From: JAJTFA01 sp044351265
GTDB lineage: Bacteria; Bacteroidota; Bacteroidia; UKL13-3
Assembly: GCA_044351265.1 (NCBI GenBank)
Contig: JBILGC010000001.1
Coordinates: 124,001 to 188,000 of the forward strand
Direction: 5' to 3'
Length of the DNA stretch: 64,000 bases
Below, piece after piece: positions 44,016 to 53,878 of the stretch; the first letter of the stretch is position 1, and each line of letters starts with the position of its first letter. The notes beneath the pieces were generated by a model. It was given only the letters and a program-made list of their open reading frames with translations. It did no database searches and was not told the origin of the DNA. The translations under genes were made by a program, and so were the position numbers.

Positions 44016-44996
44016 TTACAGATATTTAAAATAAAATACGAATAAAACTAGTAATAGGAATAGGCCCTCCTTGAGTAAAAATCGTTTATCACTAATAAAA
44101 AAGTATCCGATAATAATGGCAAGTGGCACATTAAGGTAATATAAGGCATATACAAAATTGGTATTCTCTACAAATAAACCTGCTACTCCAAAAAGCAACA
44201 TCAGAGCTAGGGTTTGGATAATTCTTCGAGTTTTAACTTTATTTCTGAAAAAATTTTGCTGCAGGTTAAACCCTGAAACTACACTAACAGGAAAAATAAT
44301 AGCAAAAGGTACCAAATAATCAACCCTATTTATAGCCGCACGAAGAATGTCCTTTTCAAAACTCTGTTTAACATATCCCATCAGCTCATTCAGATGGTCG
44401 GTTAAGTAAAATACACCAACAGTTAAATAAATAGGCAATGCAATACCAAGAACAGAAACAATTAGATAGCGCAGATTAAATGAGGTGAAAATAATAACAC
44501 TGATAAGTATGAATGGAAGAAAAATAATTAAATCATAATTAAACAAAAGACCTACGCCAAGATAAAATCCTGAATCTAACATGAGCAATAAAGGATTAGC
44601 CGACTCATAAAGATAGCAAAGCCTTAAAAGAAGAAACATTACAAAAAGATTTGAAACCAATTGAGGCGTTAGCTCGGTTTGCTCTGGAAAGATGCTGCTT
44701 AATAATACAAACATGAGGCCCGGCATGTATGTATCTTTATATAAGATATTATGCCTTGAACTAATATAATTAATAAGAATTGCCTGCGTTGATACAAAAA
44801 AAATATTTCCTGTTATTGCCCAGAAAGTTGGGTTGCCTAAGTTTTCAATAAAATTAAATATCAATGCAGAGAATGGCGCATTTTTAATAAAACTATAGTT
44901 GTGTGGGCTTAGAAATTCAGGGATACGCAAAGCCACTGCCAGTAAAACAGTAAGAATGCCTGCAAACAGCGTATTTTGCCTGAATAAATTTAACAA
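44016..44996 (-). CDS. Bacteroidota polytopic membrane protein (DUF6427-like)
   Basis: A 326-aa protein with about ten hydrophobic segments, a start rich in aromatics (LNLFRQNTLFAGILT), and no recognised catalytic motif. It resembles the membrane family annotated as DUF6427 in Bacteroidota, recalled from memory and not verified. It lies 10 bp downstream of the 494-aa secreted-protein gene, so the two may function together at the envelope. No function is proposed. Confidence 0.6.
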   Translation of the reverse strand: MLNLFRQNTLFAGILTVLLAVALRIPEFLSPHNYSFIKNAPFSALIFNFIENLGNPTFWAITGNIFFVSTQAILINYISSRHNILYKDTYMPGLMFVLLSSIFPEQTELTPQLVSNLFVMFLLLRLCYLYESANPLLLMLDSGFYLGVGLLFNYDLIIFLPFILISVIIFTSFNLRYLIVSVLGIALPIYLTVGVFYLTDHLNELMGYVKQSFEKDILRAAINRVDYLVPFAIIFPVSVVSGFNLQQNFFRNKVKTRRIIQTLALMLLFGVAGLFVENTNFVYALYYLNVPLAIIIGYFFISDKRFLLKEGLFLLLVLFVFYFKYL

Positions 44997-45006
44997 GTTT
45001 TAAGTT

Positions 45007-46491
45007 TTAATTGGTGATACGCAACAAAGAAAAGCGTTTATCTTTTAAAGTAGAAATGATTACCGCATTTGAAGATACTTGCTTGGATTCAGGTGGCATT
45101 ATACTAACATAATAGCTAAGTGCTTTAATTAAAATTCGTGTATTCATTTCGCCTTTAGGATTCACTGTACTTATCATTACGTCACTATCTTCACCGGTAT
45201 CATTGTTATAAATAAATGAAATCCGGTCATTGGCATTCAGCAATACAAATGAAGAGTAGTAGCCGGCATCACCAACTGAGCTCTGTTTCTTTTTAATAAA
45301 ATCCCTGAACTGTGTGGTTCCATCAGCATTTTTTGATATGAAGATTACCTCATCGTAATTAAACACCATACGCGATTGTGTTTGAGGTATACCATTAACA
45401 AAATAAGTATACATCTGGCGCGACTCATAATACTTCTCCCCAACAATTAGACATCCTCCATCACTTCTTGGAATAATTCGTTTTATATGCAAGTCTGTAA
45501 TGTTTGCTGCATTTTCATTCTGCATACTGCCCGCAACTTTGGCAACAAAATATTTATCAAAATCTTCAAAAGCACTCGTGCTCAATGCCGCTGTTTGCAT
45601 ATTTAAAACATACTGAAAATGCCCTGAAATTTTATTGTCTTCCTTTTCTTTAGAATAAAAACCGGCAACACAAATACTTTTATGGTAATTATTTACTGCT
45701 AAAGCAAGATCGTATATATATAAAGAATCCTTACCTATCTCTTGAGTAAGCGGCTTCTGCTCTGCAGGTAAAAAACTATAGAGAAAAAAAGTGCGCAACT
45801 CTTTCTCTTTGCTTCTTCTAATAACGTTCTTCGGATAATCTATCAGCATATGAGTACTGCCTAGATTATCTGTCTCAACACCTGATATATAAATATCATC
45901 TACATCATAACTAAGTACATATTCCTTCTTAAAGGTTTGCACCAACTGGTCATTAAAACCATATGTATTAATCATGCTGGTGTATTTATCTGTTCCATTT
46001 AGCGAAATAAATGCAATTGAGAAAAATTTCCTATCAGCTGATACACGCACATAGAACTCAGGTTCTTCTTTAAATAAACCTGAAGACACTTGTAGCAAAA
46101 CACCCGAACCTGTAACATTAAAATTATCGTCAAGCAAGTAGTAAATAATCTCTATTTTATCTTGCTCATAATTCTTTTTGCTCGTAAACATTATCAGTCC
46201 ACTTTCCCTTAGCATCATCTTTTCAAGATAAATACCGTTACTTACAGGCAAATCTCGTGTTATCTCAAGGGTTAAATTTGGCTTGTAGCGTTCAATAGTA
46301 AGTTCCTTGCTAAAATCATTTGTTCTTGAGCGGAGTAAAAATATGCCGGCATTATTTTGCCCTAAAACCTGAGAGTAGTAGGTTTTTGATTTTACCTTTT
46401 GCTGGTTAGACCACTCTATCACTTGCGCACGGCCTTGAATAGTGAGGCACAAAAAAAGAAAGAAGAATATGTGGTGTTTAGAATTTGACAT
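45007..46491 (-). CDS. Secreted protein of unknown function
   Basis: A 494-aa protein with a signal peptide (1-22, ending GRAQ). The rest is rich in beta strands with repeated short segments (for instance EFYVRVSADRKFFSIAFIS and DDNFNVTGSG), suggestive of a beta-propeller or similar repeat fold, but no family could be recognised. There is no T9SS sorting domain, lipobox or Cys. It lies divergent from hflX and in an apparent operon with the membrane protein downstream. Confidence 0.65.
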   Translation of the reverse strand: MSNSKHHIFFFLFLCLTIQGRAQVIEWSNQQKVKSKTYYSQVLGQNNAGIFLLRSRTNDFSKELTIERYKPNLTLEITRDLPVSNGIYLEKMMLRESGLIMFTSKKNYEQDKIEIIYYLLDDNFNVTGSGVLLQVSSGLFKEEPEFYVRVSADRKFFSIAFISLNGTDKYTSMINTYGFNDQLVQTFKKEYVLSYDVDDIYISGVETDNLGSTHMLIDYPKNVIRRSKEKELRTFFLYSFLPAEQKPLTQEIGKDSLYIYDLALAVNNYHKSICVAGFYSKEKEDNKISGHFQYVLNMQTAALSTSAFEDFDKYFVAKVAGSMQNENAANITDLHIKRIIPRSDGGCLIVGEKYYESRQMYTYFVNGIPQTQSRMVFNYDEVIFISKNADGTTQFRDFIKKKQSSVGDAGYYSSFVLLNANDRISFIYNNDTGEDSDVMISTVNPKGEMNTRILIKALSYYVSIMPPESKQVSSNAVIISTLKDKRFSLLRITN

Positions 46492-46570
46492 TTACTTTGC
46501 AGTACAAAATAAGCAAGAGTGCGCTAATTTTAACATCGATCGCAGTTAAATTATTGCATGATTAACATAA

Positions 46571-47737
46571 ATGGCAAAATTAACGGAAACTGCTAAAAAG
46601 CAGGAAAAAGTAGTATTGGTTGGTGTGATTAATCAGCACCAGCGGGCAGAGCAGGCAGAAGAATACTTGGACGAGTTGTCTTTCTTGGCTTATACTGCAG
46701 GCGGCCGCGTGGTGAAAAGGTTTTTACAAAGACTGCCTTATCCTAATCCCCGAACATTTATTGGCGAAGGAAAACTAAATGAAATTGCTACTTATGTAAA
46801 GGAAAATGAGGTGGATATTGTTGTTTTTGATGATGAATTGTCGCCTTCTCAAATACGCAATTTGGAACAAAGCCTAAAGTGCAAAATACTTGACCGCAGC
46901 AATTTAATTCTGGATATTTTTGCAACGCGGGCACGCACCGCTCAAGCAAAATTTCAGGTGGAACTTGCCCAAGCACAATACCTGCTACCTAGGCTAACCC
47001 GGATGTGGACACACCTTTCCAAACAAAAAGGCGGCATTGGAATGAAAGGCCCCGGTGAAACTGAAATAGAAACCGACCGAAGAGCCCTGCGAAATAAAAT
47101 TAGTAAATTGGAGGACAGGCTTAAAGTAATTGATAAACAAAACTTTACGCGAAGACAAAACCGAAGCGATAAGATAAGGGTAGCTTTGGTTGGATATACC
47201 AATGTCGGCAAATCAACAATACTTAATTTGCTTAGCAAATCTGATGTTCTTGCAGAAGATAAGCTTTTTGCTACCCTTGACTCAACCGTTCGAAAAGTTG
47301 TAATACAAGATATGCCCATGTTGCTTACTGATACTGTTGGCTTTATACGCAAATTGCCCCATCAGTTGGTAGAGTGTTTCAAATCTACCCTAGATGAAAT
47401 AAGAGAGGCAGATTTGCTACTACATGTAGTGGATGTATCACATCCGAATTTTGAAGAGCAAATAAATGTGGTTAATAAAACCCTTGAAGAAATAGGCGCC
47501 CATAAAACCCCAAGACTTCTCGTTTTCAATAAAATAGATAAGGCTACAGAGATGCTCATTCCTGAACAACCGGAAGAATTGCCCTATCTTGAGCAGCTAA
47601 AAAATACCTGGCTTGCCAAAGAAAATGCCCCTGTGATTTTCATATCTGCCGTTCAAAAGCAAAATATTAGCGAACTCAAAAATCGCCTGCTTGAAATGGC
47701 CATAAAACTAAAAAGAGATGAGCCCCCAAAAGCATAG
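46571..47737 (+). CDS. hflX: GTPase HflX
   Basis: A 388-aa GTPase with the HflX N-terminal domain (NPRTFIGEGKLNEIA, DDELSPSQIRNLEQ), a linker carrying KGGIGMKGPGETEIETDRR, and the G domain: G1 GYTNVGKST, G3 DTVGF and G4 NKID. HflX rescues or splits stalled ribosomes under stress. Length is normal. The gene is transcribed divergently from the 494-aa secreted protein (79-bp gap). Confidence 0.95.
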   Translation: MAKLTETAKKQEKVVLVGVINQHQRAEQAEEYLDELSFLAYTAGGRVVKRFLQRLPYPNPRTFIGEGKLNEIATYVKENEVDIVVFDDELSPSQIRNLEQSLKCKILDRSNLILDIFATRARTAQAKFQVELAQAQYLLPRLTRMWTHLSKQKGGIGMKGPGETEIETDRRALRNKISKLEDRLKVIDKQNFTRRQNRSDKIRVALVGYTNVGKSTILNLLSKSDVLAEDKLFATLDSTVRKVVIQDMPMLLTDTVGFIRKLPHQLVECFKSTLDEIREADLLLHVVDVSHPNFEEQINVVNKTLEEIGAHKTPRLLVFNKIDKATEMLIPEQPEELPYLEQLKNTWLAKENAPVIFISAVQKQNISELKNRLLEMAIKLKRDEPPKA

Positions 47738-47756
47738 GTTATGTAACAGAATTTTA

Positions 47757-47764
47757 TATTTTTG
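47757..47764 (+). promoter_or_regulatory. Candidate -7 element of the foldase operon
   Basis: TATTTTTG exactly matches TAnnTTTG and lies 89 bp before the start of the first peptidyl-prolyl isomerase gene, just after hflX. No matching -33 TTTG was seen. Confidence 0.35.
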
Positions 47765-47853
47765 CGCTTCATCAAAAAATAGGCTAGGCTAGCTATCTTG
47801 GCTGCTGTGTCCTGATTTACTTTATACAAAAAATAAATAAACCGTTTGATAAA

Positions 47854-49842
47854 ATGAAAAAGATAGGAATCATTCTTTCAATGCTTAGTGTAGTAAGTTT
47901 TAATACCTATGCTCAAAAAAGCAAAGTGCCGGTAAAACCTTTGGTTAAACCTGCAACACCTGCCAATCCATGGGTATTTACCTATGGGCAGGATACCGTT
48001 TACAAAAAAGAATTTGAGCGCCTGCTAAGTAAAAACAGAAACGAAAAGGAAATACCAACTGAGTCTGATGTAAGAGAATATCTGGATCTTTATCAGAATT
48101 TTAAAATGAAAGTAAAGGAAGCACATCTGTTGCAACTGGATACGCTAAACTCATTTAAAACTGAACTGGCAGGATATAGAAAACAACTTGCCAACCCTTA
48201 CCTAACTGATAAAAAAGTAAGTGAGGCCTTGATAAAGGAAGCTTATGATCGTATGAAAGAGGAAGTAAATGCCAGCCATATCCTCATCAATTGTGCAGAA
48301 AATGCAATGCCTAAAGACACACTCGATGCTTACAATAAATTGATGGACATAAGAAAACGTATTCTCAAAGGCGAATCGTTTGATAGCCTGGCATTGCAGT
48401 TTTCACAAGATCCTTCTGCACAGAAAAATATGGGGATACTGGGTTGGTTTACCGCTTTTCATATGATTTATCCTTTCGAAAATCAAGCCTATAAAACACC
48501 TAAAGGGCAGGTAAGCTTACCATTTCGCACACGTTATGGCTATCACCTCATAAAAGTTAACGACCGCAGACCTGCCCGCGGTGAAGTAAAAGTGGCACAT
48601 ATTATGATTCAAACCGGCCCGAGCGCATCAGAAGAAACCAAAAATGAAGCACGCCTCAAGGCAGATACGGTGTATATGAAACTACAAAAAGGAGAATCGT
48701 TTGAAAGCCTTGTTGCAGAGTATTCTGCAGATCAATCAAGCAAAGCAAATAGTGGATTAATGAATTGGTTCAGCAGTTTCAGCAATTTTCCTGATGAGTT
48801 TAAAGCAGTTGCTTTTTCATTATCAAAAGGTGAATATTCTAAACCTTTTAAAACGGATTATGGATATCATATCATAAAACTTGCAGATAAAAGACCGGTT
48901 GCTGAGTTAAAAGAAATGGAAGAAAATATTAAATCAAAAATTGGTCGCGATTCTCGTGCAGAAAGTAGCAGACTGGTTGTTGCTCAGCGCATCAAGAAAG
49001 AAAGCAAATATACGGAGCACGCAGCTGTACTAAAAGAATTTATAGCAGGCATCGATTCATTTTTCTTAAAAGGCACTTGGACACCGGATGAAAGCAAGAT
49101 TAATGATAAGCCGATTGTAACGATTAACGCAAAATCCTTCACTATGCGTCAATTTGCCGATTTCGTTAAACTTCTTCAGGAACCAAGAGAAAATGAATCT
49201 ATTTCTATGATTGTAAATGGCTTATTTAAAAAGTTTACAGATGAAAAGGCTTTAGAATACGAGGAGTCAGTGCTGGAAGAAAAGTATGAAGATTTTCGTA
49301 ACCTGATGCAAGAGTATCATGATGGTATTTTGCTTTTTGATTTAACCGATAAAAAAGTTTGGACCAAAGCCGTTACTGATACTGCAGGCTTACAACAGTT
49401 TCATGAAGCCAACAAAGTAAAATATATGTGGAAAGAACGCGTATTTATATATACCTACAGCTGTTTAAATGAGAGAGCCAAAAAAGAAGCAATGAAAATG
49501 GCTGCAGCAGGAAAAACCAGAGATGAAATTAAAACCAAGCTCAATAAAAAATTAGTTGGAACTGTTATTATCGCAGAATCTAAACATGAGAAAGGTGAGA
49601 ATCCGGAGAAAGATAAACTATGGGACAAAAAAGGTGTTGTTGATGCGTCCAATGAAGGAGGAGCATTTAAGTTTTATGTGGTTTCAGGAATAATTGCACC
49701 GGAGCCTAAGGCACTTAAAGAAGCAAGAGGCGTAGTTACCAGCGATTATCAAAATCAGTTGGAAAAAGATTGGATTCAATCTTTAAGAAGCAAATATCCG
49801 GTTACAGTTAATGAGGAGGTTGTAAAAACACTTTTCAAATAA
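47854..49842 (+). CDS. Periplasmic parvulin-type peptidyl-prolyl isomerase (two PpiC domains)
   Basis: A 662-aa secreted foldase. A signal peptide (ending NTYAQ) precedes an N-terminal SurA-like helical region, then two parvulin domains. The first (about 130-240) has VNASHILINC and RTRYGYHLIKVNDRR; the second (about 245-345) has VKVAHIMIQTG and KTDYGYHIIKLADKR. The last 300 residues are a further chaperone-like region. SurA-type proteins escort outer-membrane proteins to the BAM complex. It is the first of three foldase genes that lie almost end to end. Confidence 0.9.
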   Translation: MKKIGIILSMLSVVSFNTYAQKSKVPVKPLVKPATPANPWVFTYGQDTVYKKEFERLLSKNRNEKEIPTESDVREYLDLYQNFKMKVKEAHLLQLDTLNSFKTELAGYRKQLANPYLTDKKVSEALIKEAYDRMKEEVNASHILINCAENAMPKDTLDAYNKLMDIRKRILKGESFDSLALQFSQDPSAQKNMGILGWFTAFHMIYPFENQAYKTPKGQVSLPFRTRYGYHLIKVNDRRPARGEVKVAHIMIQTGPSASEETKNEARLKADTVYMKLQKGESFESLVAEYSADQSSKANSGLMNWFSSFSNFPDEFKAVAFSLSKGEYSKPFKTDYGYHIIKLADKRPVAELKEMEENIKSKIGRDSRAESSRLVVAQRIKKESKYTEHAAVLKEFIAGIDSFFLKGTWTPDESKINDKPIVTINAKSFTMRQFADFVKLLQEPRENESISMIVNGLFKKFTDEKALEYEESVLEEKYEDFRNLMQEYHDGILLFDLTDKKVWTKAVTDTAGLQQFHEANKVKYMWKERVFIYTYSCLNERAKKEAMKMAAAGKTRDEIKTKLNKKLVGTVIIAESKHEKGENPEKDKLWDKKGVVDASNEGGAFKFYVVSGIIAPEPKALKEARGVVTSDYQNQLEKDWIQSLRSKYPVTVNEEVVKTLFK

Positions 49843-49851
49843 CATAAACTT

Positions 49852-50706
49852 GTGCGAAATGCTTTCCTGATTTGCGCTACAATGGTCCTTCTTGAGTTAG
49901 CATGTAGCAAAAAATCTGCTACAAGTGAAGAGCCACTTGCCAGGGTAAATAACAAATATCTTTACCCATCTGATGTGCAGGATTTATTCTATTCAAATAA
50001 AGGAGAAACAGATAGTGCGCGTATTTTGCAGGTGTATATTGATACCTGGATTAAAAATCAATTGCTGGCTAATATTGCAGAAGAACAGTTGAATGAAAAA
50101 GAAAAGAACGTAGCTCGCGCGTTGGATGAATATCGTAACTCCTTGCTCATACATCGATATCAGTCACGATTGCTGCAAGAAAGATTAGATACTTTGGTTT
50201 CAGAAGAGGAATTGCGTACATACTTTGAAAAGAATAAGAACAACTTTGAGTTGGCAAAAAATATAGTACAGCTCAAGTTCATTAAAATAGACCGCAAGGC
50301 AAGTATCCTTCCTGAGTTAAGGCGTCTTTTTTTATCACCAGACCTTAAAAGCAAAAAAGAGTTGGCCTTGTTGTGCGAAAAACATGCAGCCAATTTTTTT
50401 CTAGATGATGAGGCATGGCTTGATTTTAGTGAGGTGCAGAAAGAACTTCCAATCAAGCAATATGATGAAGAACATTTCCTGAGAAATAATAAATTTCTTG
50501 AAATAAACGAGGGCAGGTATATTTACCTCATTCTAATTATTGCTTACCGAACTAAAAATACGCTTTCATCGTTTGAGTTTGAAAAGGAGCGAATTAAGAA
50601 TATAGTGATTAATCAGCGAAAAAGTGATTTACTCAGGAAGTTTGAGCAAATTATGATAGAAAAAGCAAAGGAAAAAAAGGAGATTCAAAACTATACCATT
50701 CAATGA
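49852..50706 (+). CDS. SurA-like lipoprotein without an obvious PpiC domain
   Basis: A 284-aa lipoprotein: a GTG start, a signal peptide with lipobox ending LELAC at Cys19, then a helical region with the SurA/PpiC N-domain pattern (ARVNNKYLYPSDVQDLF; YIDTWIKNQLLANIAEEQL). A clear parvulin active-site pattern is missing, so it is probably a chaperone rather than an isomerase. It lies between two SurA/PpiC foldase genes: 9 bp after the first and overlapping the next by 4 bp (ATGA). Confidence 0.8.
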   Translation: MRNAFLICATMVLLELACSKKSATSEEPLARVNNKYLYPSDVQDLFYSNKGETDSARILQVYIDTWIKNQLLANIAEEQLNEKEKNVARALDEYRNSLLIHRYQSRLLQERLDTLVSEEELRTYFEKNKNNFELAKNIVQLKFIKIDRKASILPELRRLFLSPDLKSKKELALLCEKHAANFFLDDEAWLDFSEVQKELPIKQYDEEHFLRNNKFLEINEGRYIYLILIIAYRTKNTLSSFEFEKERIKNIVINQRKSDLLRKFEQIMIEKAKEKKEIQNYTIQ

Positions 50707-52058
50707 AAAAATTAGCCTGCATCTTTTTCTTTTTTATAGCCTCATTGCCTGCTATCCTTGCTCAGCAGGCAGGAAAAACTATTGATCAGATTGTGGCTGT
50801 AGTGGGAGATAATATTATCCTGCAATCAGAAATTGAAATGGAGTTTGAACAACTTAAACGGCAGGCCGATGAAGCGCTTAGTGATACACTTAAATGTGAG
50901 CTGCTGAGACAAAAACTTATTGAACGCATTTTTCTGAATAAAGCCCAAATTGATAGTATTCCTTTATCAGAAGAACGAGTGGATGCAGAACTTGAAAAGC
51001 GGATTAGATACTTTGCTGCGCAGTTTGGCGGGGTAAAACCAATGGAAGAGTTTTACGGGAAAACTGTTTCGCAAATTAAAGCCGATAACCGTGAGAAAAT
51101 TAAAAACGGCATGCTGGTTAATGAAATGCAAAGTAAGGTGCTAAAAGATGTGAAAGTTTCGCCCATCGATATTAAGAAGTATTACAATGAAATGGCTGCC
51201 GAAGACAGTTTGCCTTTTTACAGTGCAGAGGTAGAAGTGGCTCAGTTGGTTATTGAACCCAAAGTATCTAAAGAGGCTAAACAACTGGCCTATGAAAAAA
51301 TTACTGAGCTGAGAGAACGCATTATTAATGGCGATAATTTTAACTCGCTGGCAACATTATACTCTGATGACGGATCGGCAGCAAAGGGTGGCGAACTTGG
51401 ATTTTTTACACGCGGGCAGATGGTCCCTGAGTTTGAAGCGGCTGCGTTTAAAATTAAGCCCGACACAATCTCTAAAGTTATTGAAACAAAATATGGCTAC
51501 CATATCCTTAAATTAATTGATAGAAAAGGGGATAATATTAATGTGAGGCATATTTTGGTTCGACCTAAAATTTTTAAATCAGACGTTGCTGCTGCTCGTG
51601 AAAGAATGGATAGCATTATTTGGCAGGTTAAAATAGACAGTATTTCTTTTGAGAAAGCAGTGAAACGCTTTTCAGATGACAATTTTACTAAAGGCAACGG
51701 AGGCTTTATTACTGCGGAGCAAACTGGCTCAACCAAAATTGCCATTGATGAGTTGGATAAGGAAATTTATTACAAATTGGAAAAGTTAAAACCTGGCGAT
51801 ATGACCGAGCCGGAACTGATAACACTTCCAGGACCGGATAGGCAGCAAGTGTGGAGGGTTTTTTATCTTAAATCCGAAAGCAAACCACATCGTGCTAACC
51901 TTAGAGACGATTACCAGAAATTTCAGGCAATGGCTATGCAGCGAAAGCAACAACGCGCCATGGAAACGTTCATGAATAAAACCAAAAAAGACTTATATAT
52001 TCAGGTAAATCCACCATATAAAAGTTGTAAACAGGTTGTAGAATTTTTAAAAAAATAA
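50703..52058 (+). CDS. SurA-like periplasmic peptidyl-prolyl isomerase
   Basis: A 451-aa foldase. A signal peptide (1-20, ending LAQ) leads to the SurA N-terminal region IDQIVAVVGDNIILQSEIE, then two parvulin domains: EVEVAQLVIEPKVS with ETKYGYHILKLIDRKG, and INVRHILVRPKIF. This is the closest relative of classic SurA in the operon, acting on unfolded outer-membrane proteins in the periplasm. Length is near the E. coli protein (428 aa). It overlaps the lipoprotein gene by 4 bp and is followed three bases later by the MoxR gene. Confidence 0.92.
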   Translation: MKKLACIFFFFIASLPAILAQQAGKTIDQIVAVVGDNIILQSEIEMEFEQLKRQADEALSDTLKCELLRQKLIERIFLNKAQIDSIPLSEERVDAELEKRIRYFAAQFGGVKPMEEFYGKTVSQIKADNREKIKNGMLVNEMQSKVLKDVKVSPIDIKKYYNEMAAEDSLPFYSAEVEVAQLVIEPKVSKEAKQLAYEKITELRERIINGDNFNSLATLYSDDGSAAKGGELGFFTRGQMVPEFEAAAFKIKPDTISKVIETKYGYHILKLIDRKGDNINVRHILVRPKIFKSDVAAARERMDSIIWQVKIDSISFEKAVKRFSDDNFTKGNGGFITAEQTGSTKIAIDELDKEIYYKLEKLKPGDMTEPELITLPGPDRQQVWRVFYLKSESKPHRANLRDDYQKFQAMAMQRKQQRAMETFMNKTKKDLYIQVNPPYKSCKQVVEFLKK

Positions 52059-52061
52059 CAC

Positions 52062-53024
52062 ATGCAATTTGCTAATGATGTAGAAGCAGCCAATATGCTG
52101 CATCAGAAATATCAAACCCTTAAACAGGAAATAGGAAAAGTAATAGTTGGCCAGCATGAGGTGGTTGATGCCGTGCTCAACGCCATATTTTCAAATGGAC
52201 ACGTATTGCTGGTGGGCGTGCCGGGTTTAGCAAAAACATTGCTTGTGCGCACCATTTCTGAAGTGTTGGATTTAAAATTCAATCGTATTCAATTCACACC
52301 TGATTTAATGCCGAGCGATATAACAGGCTCTGAAATTTTAGATGAAAAAAGAGAGTTTAAATTTATTCGCGGTCCATTGTTTGCCAATATTGTACTAGCT
52401 GATGAGATAAACCGAACTCCACCAAAAACACAGGCGGCCTTGCTTGAAGCCATGCAGGAAAAAAATGTAACTGTTGGCGGTCGTGTACATAAACTGGAAG
52501 CACCATTTTTTGTATTGGCCACGCAAAATCCTATTGAGCAGGAAGGAACATACCCTTTACCTGAAGCCCAGCTCGATCGTTTTATGTTTAATGTGGTGCT
52601 TACTTATCCAAAATACGAAGAGGAGTTGCAAGTAATAAAAAATACAACAGGTAATATGAATGTCACCTTACAACCTGTTATTTCTGCTGCAGAGATTTTA
52701 TCCTTTCAGCAATTGGTACGCAAGGTTCCGGTAGCAGATAATGTGATGGAATATGCAGTAAAGCTGGTTAGCAAAACTAGGCCGAATACAGCCAATGCCA
52801 CACCAAAAGTTAACGAGTATATTGGCTTTGGTGCAGGCCCACGTGCAGGACAATTTTTAATACTTGGAGCAAAAGCACATGCATTGCTAAATGGCAGCTA
52901 CTCTCCGGATATTGATGATGTAAAGGCAGTAGCAAAAGATGTATTGCGTCATCGCATAATAAAAAATTATAAGGCAGAAGCAGAAGGTATAAGCGTAGAG
53001 GAGATCATTGAAGGTTTGCTATAA
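52062..53024 (+). CDS. MoxR-family AAA+ ATPase
   Basis: A 320-aa AAA+ chaperone. Walker A reads GVPGLAKT, followed by FTPDLMPSDITGSE; Walker B is VLADEINRTPPKTQAALLEAM and sensor 1 is LATQNPIEQEGTYPLPEAQLD (quoted in parts). MoxR ATPases assemble or activate substrate complexes, often with von Willebrand factor A proteins. Here the usual partners DUF58 and BatA are not downstream; a TauE family gene follows instead. It is co-transcribed with the SurA-like gene (3-bp gap). Confidence 0.93.
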   Translation: MQFANDVEAANMLHQKYQTLKQEIGKVIVGQHEVVDAVLNAIFSNGHVLLVGVPGLAKTLLVRTISEVLDLKFNRIQFTPDLMPSDITGSEILDEKREFKFIRGPLFANIVLADEINRTPPKTQAALLEAMQEKNVTVGGRVHKLEAPFFVLATQNPIEQEGTYPLPEAQLDRFMFNVVLTYPKYEEELQVIKNTTGNMNVTLQPVISAAEILSFQQLVRKVPVADNVMEYAVKLVSKTRPNTANATPKVNEYIGFGAGPRAGQFLILGAKAHALLNGSYSPDIDDVKAVAKDVLRHRIIKNYKAEAEGISVEEIIEGLL

Positions 53025-53140
53025 TTAAATATCGTAACTGCTACCATTTCATCTAAAGCAGGAACTTATTTAACTTCGGGGTATCAACCTACAAATTGCC
53101 TTTTTTGCCAATTTATTGTACATTTATAAAAAAACAGTAA

Positions 53141-53878
53141 TTGGTTGCTTCATTATTCTTTCTTTTTGCTGCATTTATCTGCGAAATTTTAGGCACTGTT
53201 GGCGGTTTCGGCTCATCAGTTTTTTTTGTTCCGGTTGCCCAATTTTTTTATCCCTTTCAGGTTGTACTGGGTTTAACAGGCATTCTTCATGTTTTCAGCA
53301 ATATCAGCAAATTGTATTTGTTTAGACTCCATGTTAACTATAAGCTGTTATTTTATTATGGCATTCCAAGTGTTGGCTTTGTTGTTTTGGGTGCATACCT
53401 AAACACTTTTATTGAGCTTAAATGGGCGCAGCTTACATTGGGTATTTTTCTTATCTGCTTCAGCATTTTTATGCTGTGGTTCCCAACATTCACCTTACCC
53501 GCAACCAAAACCAATGCAGTGGCTTCCGGTGCGGGTGCAGGATTTTTTGCCGGCTTCAACGGAACGGGAGGAGCCATCAGAGGAATGAGCATGGCCGCAT
53601 TCGGGTTAAGTAAAAATACATTTGTAGCCACATCTGCTGCTATCGATTTTGGGGTAGACCTTAGTCGCAGTGCCATTTACCTCGATCATGGTTACCTGCC
53701 TCGCGAGCAACTCTATCTTATTCCCGGGCTCATTATCATTTCATTTGTCGGCTCTTTAATAGGTAAAAAATTGCTGAATAAAATTGATGAACTCTGGTTT
53801 AAAAAGATTGTGCTAACTTTGGTTCTCATCATTGGTGTTGTAATTGTTTATAAAGAAATACTGACATTTAGTTCATGA
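53141..53878 (+). CDS. TauE/SafE-family membrane transporter
   Basis: A 245-aa membrane protein with about eight helices, a glycine-rich early ILGTVGGFGSSVFFVPVAQFF (in parts) and the late FAGFNGTGGAIRGMSMAAFG, typical of TauE/SafE exporters of sulfite and organosulfonates. The frame begins at a TTG (53141), with a TAA immediately upstream; no ATG precedes the first membrane helix. The next gene begins four bases inside this one (ATGA). Confidence 0.82.
   Translation: MVASLFFLFAAFICEILGTVGGFGSSVFFVPVAQFFYPFQVVLGLTGILHVFSNISKLYLFRLHVNYKLLFYYGIPSVGFVVLGAYLNTFIELKWAQLTLGIFLICFSIFMLWFPTFTLPATKTNAVASGAGAGFFAGFNGTGGAIRGMSMAAFGLSKNTFVATSAAIDFGVDLSRSAIYLDHGYLPREQLYLIPGLIIISFVGSLIGKKLLNKIDELWFKKIVLTLVLIIGVVIVYKEILTFSS

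Noticed and set aside
53116..53325. Small plus-strand frame upstream of the TauE-like gene
   Set aside because: It overlaps the start of the real membrane protein in another frame and its Cys/Phe-rich sequence has no recognisable domain.
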